A stretch of 44,717 nt of DNA. Source: Chromatiales bacterium. GTDB lineage: Bacteria > Pseudomonadota > Gammaproteobacteria > Chromatiales > Chromatiaceae. Where the stretch lies: assembly GCA_022360905.1 (NCBI GenBank), contig JAKSBX010000196.1:1-44717 (forward strand), written 5' to 3'. The notes beneath the pieces were generated by a model. That model ran no database searches. It was not told the DNA's origin and saw nothing but the letters and a program-made list of their open reading frames with translations. Below are positions 1 to 7,423 of this stretch, in pieces; position 1 is the first letter of the stretch; each line of letters begins with the position of its first letter. The translations under genes were made by a program, and so were the position numbers.

Positions 1-1
1 T

Positions 2-1681
2 ACAGATGAACACGCCTTTCAACGGGACCTCAAACTGATTTTCAACTCCTTATTGAGCCATGGCGACGGCGATGCCGCTGAAGGGGCACTGCAGGAGCTG
101 ATACACCTGGCTGAAACCTTCGGTTTTTACCTGATGTCCCTGGATATTCGGCAGGAGTCGAAACTGCACACCGAAGCGGTGGCGGAAATCCTCAAACAGA
201 GCGGTGATGCCGATGACTACCTGCAGCTCGATACTGAACAGAGACTGGCCCTGCTTGACGAAATCATCAGCAATGGTCTGAGCAAACTACTGCAGCCAAA
301 GCGCTTATCGGAGGAGACCCGGAAAATGCTGGCGGTGTTCGAGCTGATCGCCGAAACCCAGCAGAACATCAGTCCAAAGGCGATTGGCCAATATGTCATC
401 TCCATGACCCACCAGGCCAGTGACATTCTGGAAGTGGCCCTGCTCGGCTCGCTTTCCGGACTGCTGGGACAGAAGCAGGACAGCTGGTTCTGCCGACTGG
501 AAATCTCACCTCTGTTTGAAACCATCGACGACCTGAAACGTTGTGAGCAGATTCTGCAAAGCCTGTTTGCCAATCCCTGTTATCAGAACCTGCTGAATGC
601 CAACCAACGCCGACAGGAGATCATGCTTGGCTACTCAGACTCTGCCAAGGATGGGGGCATCATGGCATCGGCTTGGAACCTCTACCAGACCCAACAGCGG
701 ATCATCGACCTGGCAGACCGGGAAAAGCTGCGCTGCCGGCTGTTCCACGGCCGCGGCGGTACGGTGGGACGAGGTGGTGGACCGACCCATCAGTCGATCC
801 TCGCGCAGCCGAAAAACACGGTCAATGGAGAGATCAAGTTTACCGAACAGGGGGAAGTGCTCTCCTACAAATACAGCAACCAGGAGACCGCGATCTATGA
901 GCTGACCATGGGCATCACCGGGCTACTCAAGGCCAGCCAGGGCCTGGTATCTACAGTCAAACAAGAGAAGCAACAGTACACCAACATCATGCAGGAGATT
1001 GCGGAATTTGGTGAACAACAGTTTCGCAAGCTCACCGAGCAGACCCCGGGGTTTCTCGACTACTTCTACGAGGCTACCCCGGTCAATGAGATCGCTCTGA
1101 TGAACATCGGCTCCAGACCCTCTCATCGGACCAAGGGAAATCGCTCCAAATCCTCGGTAAGGGCGATTGCCTGGGTATTCGGCTGGGGGCAATCGAGACA
1201 GAATCTACCCGGTTGGTATGGCATCGGTACCGGCCTGGCCAAATGGCACAGCAACAAACCGGGCCGGCTGAAACAGCTTCGTACCATGTACCAGGAGTGG
1301 CCCTTTTTCCATGCCCTGCTGAATAACGCCCAGATGGCGCTGACCAAGTCGAACATGACCATCGCACAAAAGTATGCCGATCTCTGCCTCGACAAGCCGA
1401 CCAGCCGAGAGATCTTCCATCAGATCAAAGCCGAATATGAACTGACCATCCGTGAAATTCTGGCGATTGCACAACTTGATCAGTTGCTCGATGATTCGCC
1501 TGTTCTGCAGCAGTCGATCCGCCGCAGAGACGCCTATCTGGATCCACTGAATCACATTCAACTGGAGCTGATCAAACACTACCGATACAGCGGTCTGAGT
1601 GAAGAGCAGCAGGAGCTTTGGCTGACACCCCTGTTACGTTCGATCAACGCCATTTCTGCCGGCCTACGCAATACCGGGTAG
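2..1681 (+). CDS. ppc: Phosphoenolpyruvate carboxylase, C-terminal part (cut by window start)
   Basis: Carboxylates phosphoenolpyruvate with bicarbonate to oxaloacetate, an anaplerotic cytoplasmic reaction. The reading frame is open from base 2, so about 559 C-terminal residues are visible; bacterial enzymes run to about 880-930 residues, so roughly a third is missing upstream. Seen directly: LGYSDSAKDGG near base 626, the glycine-rich catalytic loop FHGRGGTVGRGGGPTH near base 743, GSRPSHR near base 1110, and the C-terminal RNTG expected for the family. The stretch AWVFGWGQSRQNLPGWYGIG stands where the common form reads closer to AIPWIFAWTQ, so this is a divergent bacterial subtype. No frameshift is visible. 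The next gene on this strand starts more than 200 bases later, so it is probably the last gene of its transcript. Confidence 0.97.
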   Translation, partial: TDEHAFQRDLKLIFNSLLSHGDGDAAEGALQELIHLAETFGFYLMSLDIRQESKLHTEAVAEILKQSGDADDYLQLDTEQRLALLDEIISNGLSKLLQPKRLSEETRKMLAVFELIAETQQNISPKAIGQYVISMTHQASDILEVALLGSLSGLLGQKQDSWFCRLEISPLFETIDDLKRCEQILQSLFANPCYQNLLNANQRRQEIMLGYSDSAKDGGIMASAWNLYQTQQRIIDLADREKLRCRLFHGRGGTVGRGGGPTHQSILAQPKNTVNGEIKFTEQGEVLSYKYSNQETAIYELTMGITGLLKASQGLVSTVKQEKQQYTNIMQEIAEFGEQQFRKLTEQTPGFLDYFYEATPVNEIALMNIGSRPSHRTKGNRSKSSVRAIAWVFGWGQSRQNLPGWYGIGTGLAKWHSNKPGRLKQLRTMYQEWPFFHALLNNAQMALTKSNMTIAQKYADLCLDKPTSREIFHQIKAEYELTIREILAIAQLDQLLDDSPVLQQSIRRRDAYLDPLNHIQLELIKHYRYSGLSEEQQELWLTPLLRSINAISAGLRNTG

Positions 1682-1913
1682 GCAGAGAACAGATCTGCTC
1701 AGCCCGACAACCTCTGCCTGCAAGAGACTGTTGGCTGAAGAGAGGTGCCGCGGTTCCTCAACTGCCACAATTGTGAACAAGCCCAGGTTTTAGCCCTCGA
1801 ACGCCCTGTAGATTCCCGGCCATTAGCCGACTAATAGTCGTAAGTGCCACGCTCTCCGTCATCGGGAATGGAGAACCCTTGGTGCAATTGGTCTTTTGCT
1901 GATGGTTTGTCTT
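1682..1913. other. Intergenic region, nothing clear
   Basis: 232 bases between the PEP carboxylase stop and the lipoprotein start. I see no convincing ORF, no strong hairpin followed by a T-run, and no obvious promoter hexamer pair. The lipoprotein promoter must lie here or upstream. Confidence 0.5.
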
Positions 1914-3239
1914 ATGTTCCTCAAAAACAATATCAAAGCCCTGCTACTCCCGCTGTTGCTCAGCCTCACTTTGATCGCCTGTGGCGGCGGCGGATCAGGC
2001 GGCGATGACGGAGGCTCACAAACCACAGTCGATGACAATACTCAGGAGGACAACAACACGCCGCCTGACGATACCGGCAACGATACAACACCCCCCGATG
2101 AAGGCGATAACACACCGGCGGATCCAGACCCACAGCCACCGGCTGACGATGAGGTGACACCGCAACCGGTCAACCAACCACCGGTAGCCTCGATCAGCGG
2201 TAACCAAAGCACCACCTCAGGCGAAACCGTCACCCTGGACGGCTCTGCATCCAATGACCCAGATGGGGACAGCCTCAGTTTTTTCTGGACACAGACCGGG
2301 GGAGAGACGCTCAATCTGGTGAACAACAGTAATCCCAGTCTCAGTTTCATCGCACCGGAAGTGACGCAGACCAGCAGCCTGAGCTTCCGCTTGACGGTCA
2401 ATGACGGTGAATACAGCGACACGGCAGATATCACCATTCAGCTGTCGCCTGCAACGGATACCATAGCCCCGGCGATCACCAGCCGATCACCCCTGGCCGA
2501 TGCGGTTGGCGTCTCAACCACGACCCAGATCAGCGTCAGTTTCGATGAACCACTGGACGCAACCCTGATTGACAACCAGAGCCTCCTGCTAACCCAGGCA
2601 GGATCATCGGTAACCGCCAACGTCAGCTATGATACTGACACCGATCGCCTGATCCTGAGTCCTGATAACCCACTACTTGCCAATACCGGCTACACGGTAA
2701 CACTCGGTAGCAATCTGCAGGATCCTTCGGGCAATCCGGTCCCTGGTGAAAGTTGGAATTTCACAACCGGATCAAGTTACAACCTGGGTAGCACCAGCCA
2801 GGCCACCATCGATGCGTGCATGAGCGAAAATGACAAGCTGATGCTCACTCTGGTAAATAATGCCCGGGCGGTCAGCCGGGATTGCGGCGCCACCAGCTAT
2901 GGTGCCGTCGAAGCGATCGCCTGGCACTGCCAACTGGAAACCGCCGCACAGAACCACTCCACTTCCATGGCAGACAATGACTTCTTCAGCCATACCGGCC
3001 TGGATGGTTCGAGTCCGGGAGACCGAATCACTGCCGCCGGATACAACTGGCGTGCCTATGCCGAGAACATTGCTGCCGGATACAACGATGAGGAGGCGGT
3101 CATGACCGCCTGGCTTGAGAGTCCGGGCCACTGCGCCAATATCATGAACACCAGCGTAACGGAGATGGGTGCAGGGGTCGCTGAGAACTCATCGGCCCGC
3201 TACCGAATCTACTGGACTCAGAACTTTGCGGATCAGTGA
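1914..3239 (+). CDS. CAP/SCP-domain lipoprotein with Ig-like modules
   Basis: Predicted lipoprotein of 441 residues. The start is taken at the ATG just before the basic MFLKNNIK; TTG 1896 and ATG 1902 are in frame but add only residues ahead of the signal peptide, and none of the three has a clear ribosome site. The signal peptide ends in a lipobox LIAC with Cys23, followed by GGGGSGG. Residues about 24-85 are a Asp/Thr/Pro/Gly-rich linker. About 90-180 is a PKD/cadherin-like module (PPVASI, DPDGDSLSFFW, LTVNDGEYSD). About 185-285 resembles the Big_5 Ig-like fold (FDEPLDATL, GYTVTLG, WNFTTG). The C-terminal ~130 residues are a CAP domain: FFSHTGLDGSSPGDRITAAG, AENIAAGY, SPGHCANIMN, YWTQNFA. 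CAP proteins occur outside the cell or on its surface; the bacterial function is generally unknown. Confidence 0.9.
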   Translation: MFLKNNIKALLLPLLLSLTLIACGGGGSGGDDGGSQTTVDDNTQEDNNTPPDDTGNDTTPPDEGDNTPADPDPQPPADDEVTPQPVNQPPVASISGNQSTTSGETVTLDGSASNDPDGDSLSFFWTQTGGETLNLVNNSNPSLSFIAPEVTQTSSLSFRLTVNDGEYSDTADITIQLSPATDTIAPAITSRSPLADAVGVSTTTQISVSFDEPLDATLIDNQSLLLTQAGSSVTANVSYDTDTDRLILSPDNPLLANTGYTVTLGSNLQDPSGNPVPGESWNFTTGSSYNLGSTSQATIDACMSENDKLMLTLVNNARAVSRDCGATSYGAVEAIAWHCQLETAAQNHSTSMADNDFFSHTGLDGSSPGDRITAAGYNWRAYAENIAAGYNDEEAVMTAWLESPGHCANIMNTSVTEMGAGVAENSSARYRIYWTQNFADQ

Positions 3240-3287
3240 AGCCTCGAATCGACTCACCAAGCCGTAACTCTCCCCAACAAGATTGAG

Positions 3288-3977
3288 TCAGGCGTTCTGC
3301 CCTTCACTACCGAGGGATTCCACAACACCCTGCAGGATACCAAATCGCTGCTTTGCTTCTTGCCAGGGTTCACTCTCGGCTGCTGCTGTAAAAAAACCCT
3401 CTCCTTGGCGGCAGATCTCCGCCAATTGTGCAGGATCGAACAGGGTGATTGCAGCTTCAAACTCATCCTGCTCAGCACTCAACAGCACCGGTAACAGCTC
3501 ATTTTCAAGTATCAGTGAATCAGGATCCAGCAGGTCAGCCACCAGTGCGTGCTCAAGCAGCGCATAATGGGTTTTGCGTGCGGCTTCCTCCTGCTGCAAC
3601 TCCTGATGCGCCAGGGTGTCATTGCCGGCCCCTTTCCAGACGGCGCTCATGATCACCTCGACCAATTTCATGATGGCCTGCTTGTTCGGCGCCTGATCGT
3701 CGGCCAGACGGCAGGCGTTTTCGTAGGCCTTATCGAGTCGCTCTTTCAGATCGAGGATCACATCGCTCTGCTCGTGGGGCCCCAGGGCGACAGCTTCACC
3801 TACCAATTTGCGCAGACTCTCGATATAGGCCACCAGCTCCTCGTGATCGAGACGCTGAGCTTCCGTCAATTGTTCCTGAGTCAGCCGATTCTGTGGTGAT
3901 TGAAACAGTGGGTTGTCGTGCTTGCGCATCAAATGACGCTCAAAACGTCCGGGAAGTTCACTAAACAGCAGATTCAT
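3288..3977 (-). CDS. Conserved-looking hypothetical protein, 229 aa
   Basis: I do not recognise a family. The product is acidic, largely alpha-helical and rich in Glu, Gln, Leu and Ala, with no signal peptide, membrane segment or Cys cluster. It begins MNLLFSELPGRFERHL and includes the motif HEELVAYIESLRKLVGEAV. The ATG has AAGG about ten bases upstream on the minus strand, so translation is credible. Codon use looks like that of the neighbours. It converges with the CAP lipoprotein gene, whose stop is 48 bases away. Its upstream region holds a strong hairpin and a 7-bp inverted repeat that could be regulatory. A scaffold or stress-related cytoplasmic role is possible but unsupported. Confidence 0.75.
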   Translation of the reverse strand: MNLLFSELPGRFERHLMRKHDNPLFQSPQNRLTQEQLTEAQRLDHEELVAYIESLRKLVGEAVALGPHEQSDVILDLKERLDKAYENACRLADDQAPNKQAIMKLVEVIMSAVWKGAGNDTLAHQELQQEEAARKTHYALLEHALVADLLDPDSLILENELLPVLLSAEQDEFEAAITLFDPAQLAEICRQGEGFFTAAAESEPWQEAKQRFGILQGVVESLGSEGQNA

Positions 3978-4066
3978 ATCGGGCCTACCTTCTCGCTACT
4001 CCAGTCAGCCCCGCAGGACCGAAAAGTCAGTCCAGCACGGCAGCAGGATGAATACTACCCCAGCCG

Positions 4067-4084
4067 GCGGCTAAAAGTAGCCGC
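4067..4084. other. Perfect 7-bp hairpin
   Basis: GCGGCTA / TAGCCGC with an AAAG tetraloop. It lies in the leader side of the minus-strand gene ending at 3288, about 90 bases before its start codon. No T-run follows on either strand, so it is not a classic terminator. It may be a leader structure or a rho-type stem. Confidence 0.5.
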
Positions 4085-4090
4085 AGACCA

Positions 4091-4109
4091 GTGACACGGT
4101 AAGTGTCAC
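4091..4109. promoter_or_regulatory. Operator-like inverted repeat
   Basis: GTGACAC-GGTAA-GTGTCAC is a perfect 7-bp inverted repeat with a 5-base spacer, typical in size for a dimeric repressor or activator site. It lies 6 bases from the hairpin at 4067-4084 and about 115 bases upstream of the minus-strand hypothetical gene. The binding protein is unknown. Confidence 0.45.
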
Positions 4110-4365
4110 AAACCAATGATCCGCATGTAACTGGGGTATCCACAGCTCTTCCCTGATCTGTTATTGCTCTTGTTGCAGGTGCATCAGGGTAAAGAGAATT
4201 GCCTATTTGTACCATGAAACCCGGCCCGACAGTGAGCCTCGCTCTGTTCCCGAGGGGAAATCGAACTACAATTGCCAATGACTGATTGAGGCCTATGACT
4301 GAGCAAAATCGGCACAGGAACCAGCCCTCATTAGTGAAAAAGCCCGATTAAAACCTTGCAGTTCA

Positions 4366-4379
4366 TTGACTTAAGTCAG
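4366..4379 (+). promoter_or_regulatory. Weak FNR/CRP-family-like site, perfect 12-bp palindrome core
   Basis: TTGACTTAAGTCAG contains the exact palindrome TGACTTAAGTCA (4367-4378). Against TTGAT-N4-ATCAA it matches 7 of 10 positions, so it is weaker than the other two sites in the window. If it acted from -41.5, the -10 would fall at TACCCT (4402-4407), a poor hexamer, with transcription starting near 4414, ahead of the leader of the 26-residue peptide. Confidence 0.35.
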
Positions 4380-4414
4380 TTTAAAAGGAGCAGGCAGCAA
4401 TTACCCTATTTTCC

Positions 4415-4470
4415 GCAATGTTATTGCTTGTCTCCCGTGAAAAGAGACACTCTCTGTTGTCTATTTTTTT
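4415..4470 (+). promoter_or_regulatory. Structured leader with alternative hairpins and a T-run
   Basis: Upstream of the small membrane peptide are GCAAT-GTT-ATTGC (4415-4427), GTCTC (4430-4434) with GAGAC (4444-4448), AGAGA (4443-4447) with TCTCT (4451-4455), and AGACA (4445-4449) with TGTCT (4458-4462), followed by seven T (4464-4470). The last three pairings share bases and exclude one another, as in attenuator leaders. The stems are short (5 bp), so the reading is tentative. Confidence 0.35.
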
Positions 4471-4508
4471 GTGGAGTTTTTGGTCAAGTCAATTTTGGAG
4501 GACAAACC

Positions 4509-4589
4509 ATGTTAGGTAGTGATAAAGCAATAGTCGGTGCATTAGCAATCCTTGTGCTGGGTATCGTTATCTCAGTAATGATTGGCTAA
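4509..4589 (+). CDS. Small single-span membrane peptide, 26 aa
   Basis: ATG at 4509 preceded by TTTGGAGGACAAACC, a very strong ribosome site with 7 bases between GGAGG and ATG. The product begins MLGSDKAIVGALAIL and ends VISVMIG: a short hydrophilic head (residues 2-6) and one hydrophobic helix (about 7-26). A GC-rich hairpin follows the stop by 9 bases, so the gene looks like a complete unit of its own. A longer frame opens at 4356, but this start alone has a ribosome site and gives a clean membrane peptide. I do not recognise the family. By analogy, peptides of this size often sit beside a larger membrane complex; no such partner is adjacent here. Conservation elsewhere would confirm it. 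Confidence 0.75.
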   Translation: MLGSDKAIVGALAILVLGIVISVMIG

Positions 4590-4598
4590 TGGCAGAAT

Positions 4599-4627
4599 AG
4601 GGCGGTGACCAGCATTGGCGCCGCCCT
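4599..4627 (+). terminator. GC-rich hairpin after the small peptide
   Basis: AGGGCGGTG (4599-4607) pairs with CGCCGCCCT (4619-4627), 9 bp with one G-T pair. It starts 9 bases after the peptide stop. There is no T-run, so intrinsic termination would be weak; it may protect the 3' end of a short mRNA. Confidence 0.55.
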
Positions 4628-4664
4628 GAAAACTACCAGGCCTAGGCTCTCTGTGCAGGTCAGA

Positions 4665-5102
4665 TTATCGTATAAACCGGCCTAAGAACTGGGCTGTCAC
4701 CATGTCCATGCTTCTGACATGATTATCAAACCAGTTGCGCCACTCAATGAAGAGATAGTCAGCCAAGGTTTCCAGATTGAAATCCCGTAGCCATTGGGCC
4801 TGCAGTGCTTCAAGGCGTAACAACACCTGATCGTGCTCCCCTTTATGCACCGGATAGGGTGGGAAGCCATGCTCCATCATCATACTGTTTTCACCCTCAA
4901 AATGTTCCCGTGTATGATCGATCCAGGCCATGACTGTGTGACTGATACTTTCAATATCGGGCTTAGACTGTAACCCGTTGATCAACAACGTCCCCAGTTG
5001 ATTGATTATTTCAACTTCTTCCCGATGCACCCGATTCATTACATCCAGCTCGACAAGTGGCATTTGATCGCTGGCTACAATGGGTAGCTGATATTTGCTC
5101 AT
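4665..5102 (-). CDS. Bacteriohemerythrin
   Basis: Single-domain hemerythrin of 145 residues, a cytoplasmic four-helix protein that binds O2 at a non-heme di-iron centre. The ligand set is complete: His26 (HREE), His67 and Glu71 (HFEGE), His86 and His90 (HKGEH), and His128 with Asp133 (HVRSMD); His63 is also present. There is no methyl-accepting or output domain, so it is an O2 store, carrier or scavenger rather than a receptor. The gene is monocistronic and converges with the small peptide gene. Its promoter carries an FNR-type box at the class II position (see 5131-5179), which would induce it when oxygen is low. The family is confident; the physiological role is inferred. Confidence 0.95.
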   Translation of the reverse strand: MSKYQLPIVASDQMPLVELDVMNRVHREEVEIINQLGTLLINGLQSKPDIESISHTVMAWIDHTREHFEGENSMMMEHGFPPYPVHKGEHDQVLLRLEALQAQWLRDFNLETLADYLFIEWRNWFDNHVRSMDMVTAQFLGRFIR

Positions 5103-5130
5103 GGCGCACTCAAAGATTTCTCGTGTTAAA

Positions 5131-5179
5131 AAAGCGCATCATAGAGGATGGTGAGGATGACAAACTTGACTTGAATCAA
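5131..5179 (-). promoter_or_regulatory. FNR-type class II promoter of bacteriohemerythrin
   Basis: Read on the minus strand, TTGATTCAAGTCAA (5179-5166) matches the FNR consensus TTGAT-N4-ATCAA at 9 of 10 positions. Its centre is 5172.5. The hexamer TATGAT (5143-5138) lies 29.5 bases downstream of that centre, the spacing expected when FNR sits at -41.5. That puts transcription start near 5131 and gives a leader of about 29 bases. No TTGACA-like -35 is needed in this promoter class. Confidence 0.75.
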
Positions 5180-5336
5180 GCAATTAAACAGTTATCAAAA
5201 TCGTTTACGATCAGCTGTATCGAGGCTCTAGTATAGTGTCTCATACTAATGCGTCTCACCCGCAGGGAGGCTTGAAGCCCTGAAAGTGAGCTAGGGCCTT
5301 AACATAATATTGGCGCGCAATCGTTGAAGGATCACA
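5180..5336. other. Intergenic region between the hemerythrin promoter and the kinase gene end
   Basis: Contains AGTAT/ATACT (5230-5247) and an imperfect stem AAGCCCT/AGGGC-TT around 5274-5300 that could end the kinase transcript, though no T-run follows. No ORF is supported. Confidence 0.4.
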
Positions 5337-7229
5337 TCAATAGGGGATATTGGTGACTCTTCTATTTTCCGTGTAACCGCCACTATAGGCATGGGTAAGG
5401 GTCTTTTCCAACTCCTCCATTCCAACCGGTTTGGTCAGCAGATCAGAGAAACCGGCATCGAGTATCGTTTGGTGCTGTTCTGGAAAAGCATGTGCTGTTG
5501 TCGCAATCAGAATTGGTATCGTCGTACTCTCTGCTCGTAATCGACTCGCCACATCCATACCACTGATATCGGGCATTTGAATATCCATCAGCACCACATC
5601 AAACCGGTTGTTTCGTATTTGTGCCAATGCCTCATAGCCATTGCTGGCTACCGCATAGGGATTTCCGAGCTTGGCAAGAAATGCACAAAGTAACATTCGA
5701 TTGATTTCGTTATCATCGACCACCAGTACATGAAAGTTTTGTCGCTGTTGTTCAGTGATACAAGCCGTCCTAGGTGGCTGCAAACAAAAATCATCTTTCG
5801 CACAGACTTTCAATGGTAACTCTAAACTGAAACAGGAACCTTCATTCAATCGGCTGCTGACATCCAGTTCGCCATTCATTTTAAGCACCAGACTCTTGAC
5901 GATCGCAAGACCCAGTCCAGCACCTTCCGTTTTTCGGGTCTCAAAGTTCTCTACCCGGGTGAAATTATCAAAGATCGTGCTCAATCCGTCTTCTGCAATA
6001 CCGATACCGGTATCCTCGACTTCGAATCTAAGCCACACTCTCTTACTGCCGGACTTCAACAGTTTTATATTCAGGCTGACATAACCAGACTCGGTGTATT
6101 TAATCGCATTGGAAATCAGATTACTGACAATTTGGCGCAATCGGTTTGCATCCCCATACAGCCTCTTCTGAAGCTGATCATCGATACAAAGTTTGAGTGC
6201 CAGATTCTTACGCTCTGCGATCGGACGCATGATAGCAAGAATCTCCTCCATTTCTGTGTGCAGCGAGAAGGGTTCTTCATTCAGACTGATCTGGCCCGAT
6301 TCAATCGAGGTGATATCCAGGATATCATTCACAATATGCAACAGACTTTTGGCCGCTTTGCCGATCTGTGAAACATAGTGATTATGTTTCTGATCCAGGT
6401 GCTCTTCCTGTAACAGTTCGGTGAAACCCATAATGCCGTTCAACGGTGTACGCAGTTCATGACTGACATTGGCCAGAAATTGGTTTTTCGCTTCACTCGC
6501 CCGCTCGGATCTTTCCTTGGCTTCAATTAACTGGCTTTCAATCTCTTTTCCCTGTTCAATCTCATGGGTCAGCTCCAGGTTCTTTTTAGCGATTTCAGCA
6601 TGAGAGTCCCGCACCTCACCGAGTAGCTTTTCATTATCCAGCCACAACTGGATATTGCGTCTGACGTTGCGACTGTAACTTTTTGCAACCCAGAGCATAA
6701 ACATCATGTAGATCAATATCAGGATCAACACGCTTTCAGCAAGGGCGGTTCCCTGCATCAGCAGCGTGATCAGGGTTGGCGTCAGTAAGGCAAATAGTGT
6801 GAGTACATAGTTTCTGAATATCTGTGCGCGGGTAATTATGCCGCCGGCTGTTACGCCGCCAAGTATAAACAGCGTTAACATATGATAGTTCTCATCCTCT
6901 ATCATAAAACCGAGCGGACCAAGAAAGCCCCAAGGCACTTCGCTGACCAATACCAGGATACTGTAGATACCGAGCCATCTATCAGCGTTATTTAGATTGA
7001 CTCTATTTTCGAATAGGCGGGCAACAAAAAACACCGAAGCTGAACAAATAACATTGATACAGACCCAGGTAAGCAGTAACGGTGTTGAAACCAGGCCCCA
7101 GAAAAAATAGGTGATTGCTGCAAAAGTCGCGAAACTGCCGATACTGGCTTTTGTTGCAAGCTTGTATGATTCCTTGGCTAATTCCAGATTGAGCTTGTTA
7201 TTCATCTTCCGTTGAAGTTTAAGTTCCAT
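5337..7229 (-). CDS. Membrane hybrid sensor histidine kinase
   Basis: 630 residues. Residues about 30-185 hold roughly six hydrophobic helices with no large periplasmic loop, so the sensor is probably in the membrane. A coiled coil (about 195-245) leads to the HisKA box ANVSHELRTPLNG with phospho-accepting His257. The HATPase domain shows NLISNAIKY, DTGIGI (407-411) and GAGLGLAIV (436-444). A receiver domain from about 499 has VVDDNEINR, VLMDIQMPD with Asp549, and TKPV near residue 603. There is no HPt domain and no response regulator next door, so the final phosphorelay partner is encoded elsewhere. ATG 7205 (MNNKLN) is an alternative start with GGAAG directly upstream. The ligand cannot be inferred from sequence. 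It is transcribed away from the hemerythrin-side genes as a single gene. Confidence 0.93.
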   Translation of the reverse strand: MELKLQRKMNNKLNLELAKESYKLATKASIGSFATFAAITYFFWGLVSTPLLLTWVCINVICSASVFFVARLFENRVNLNNADRWLGIYSILVLVSEVPWGFLGPLGFMIEDENYHMLTLFILGGVTAGGIITRAQIFRNYVLTLFALLTPTLITLLMQGTALAESVLILILIYMMFMLWVAKSYSRNVRRNIQLWLDNEKLLGEVRDSHAEIAKKNLELTHEIEQGKEIESQLIEAKERSERASEAKNQFLANVSHELRTPLNGIMGFTELLQEEHLDQKHNHYVSQIGKAAKSLLHIVNDILDITSIESGQISLNEEPFSLHTEMEEILAIMRPIAERKNLALKLCIDDQLQKRLYGDANRLRQIVSNLISNAIKYTESGYVSLNIKLLKSGSKRVWLRFEVEDTGIGIAEDGLSTIFDNFTRVENFETRKTEGAGLGLAIVKSLVLKMNGELDVSSRLNEGSCFSLELPLKVCAKDDFCLQPPRTACITEQQRQNFHVLVVDDNEINRMLLCAFLAKLGNPYAVASNGYEALAQIRNNRFDVVLMDIQMPDISGMDVASRLRAESTTIPILIATTAHAFPEQHQTILDAGFSDLLTKPVGMEELEKTLTHAYSGGYTENRRVTNIPY

Positions 7230-7406
7230 CTATCTTTAGTCCATGCGTTTAATCTGTTCCTTGTTGTCGATTTCCAACGGTCTGCTTAGCTAATAACCCT
7301 TAGATAGTAATACCTGTACAGCCAGCAAACAACAATTTGCATTAAATGGGGTTTTTTTATTAATCCGGTTCTGCTACTAACCCGGCACCTTAATAGGTTA
7401 TGTTCA

Positions 7407-7423
7407 GGGCATTCTTGAAGCCC
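7407..7423 (-). terminator. Hairpin directly after the dehydrogenase stop
   Basis: GGGC...GCCC with an inner TT/AA pairing and one bulge, lying against the stop codon of the dehydrogenase gene. No T-run, so weak evidence for termination. Confidence 0.35.

Noticed and set aside
4027..4278. Minus-strand frame of 83 codons in the 530-base gap
   Set aside because: Starts at a TTG with no ribosome site, has no family features, and covers both palindromes.
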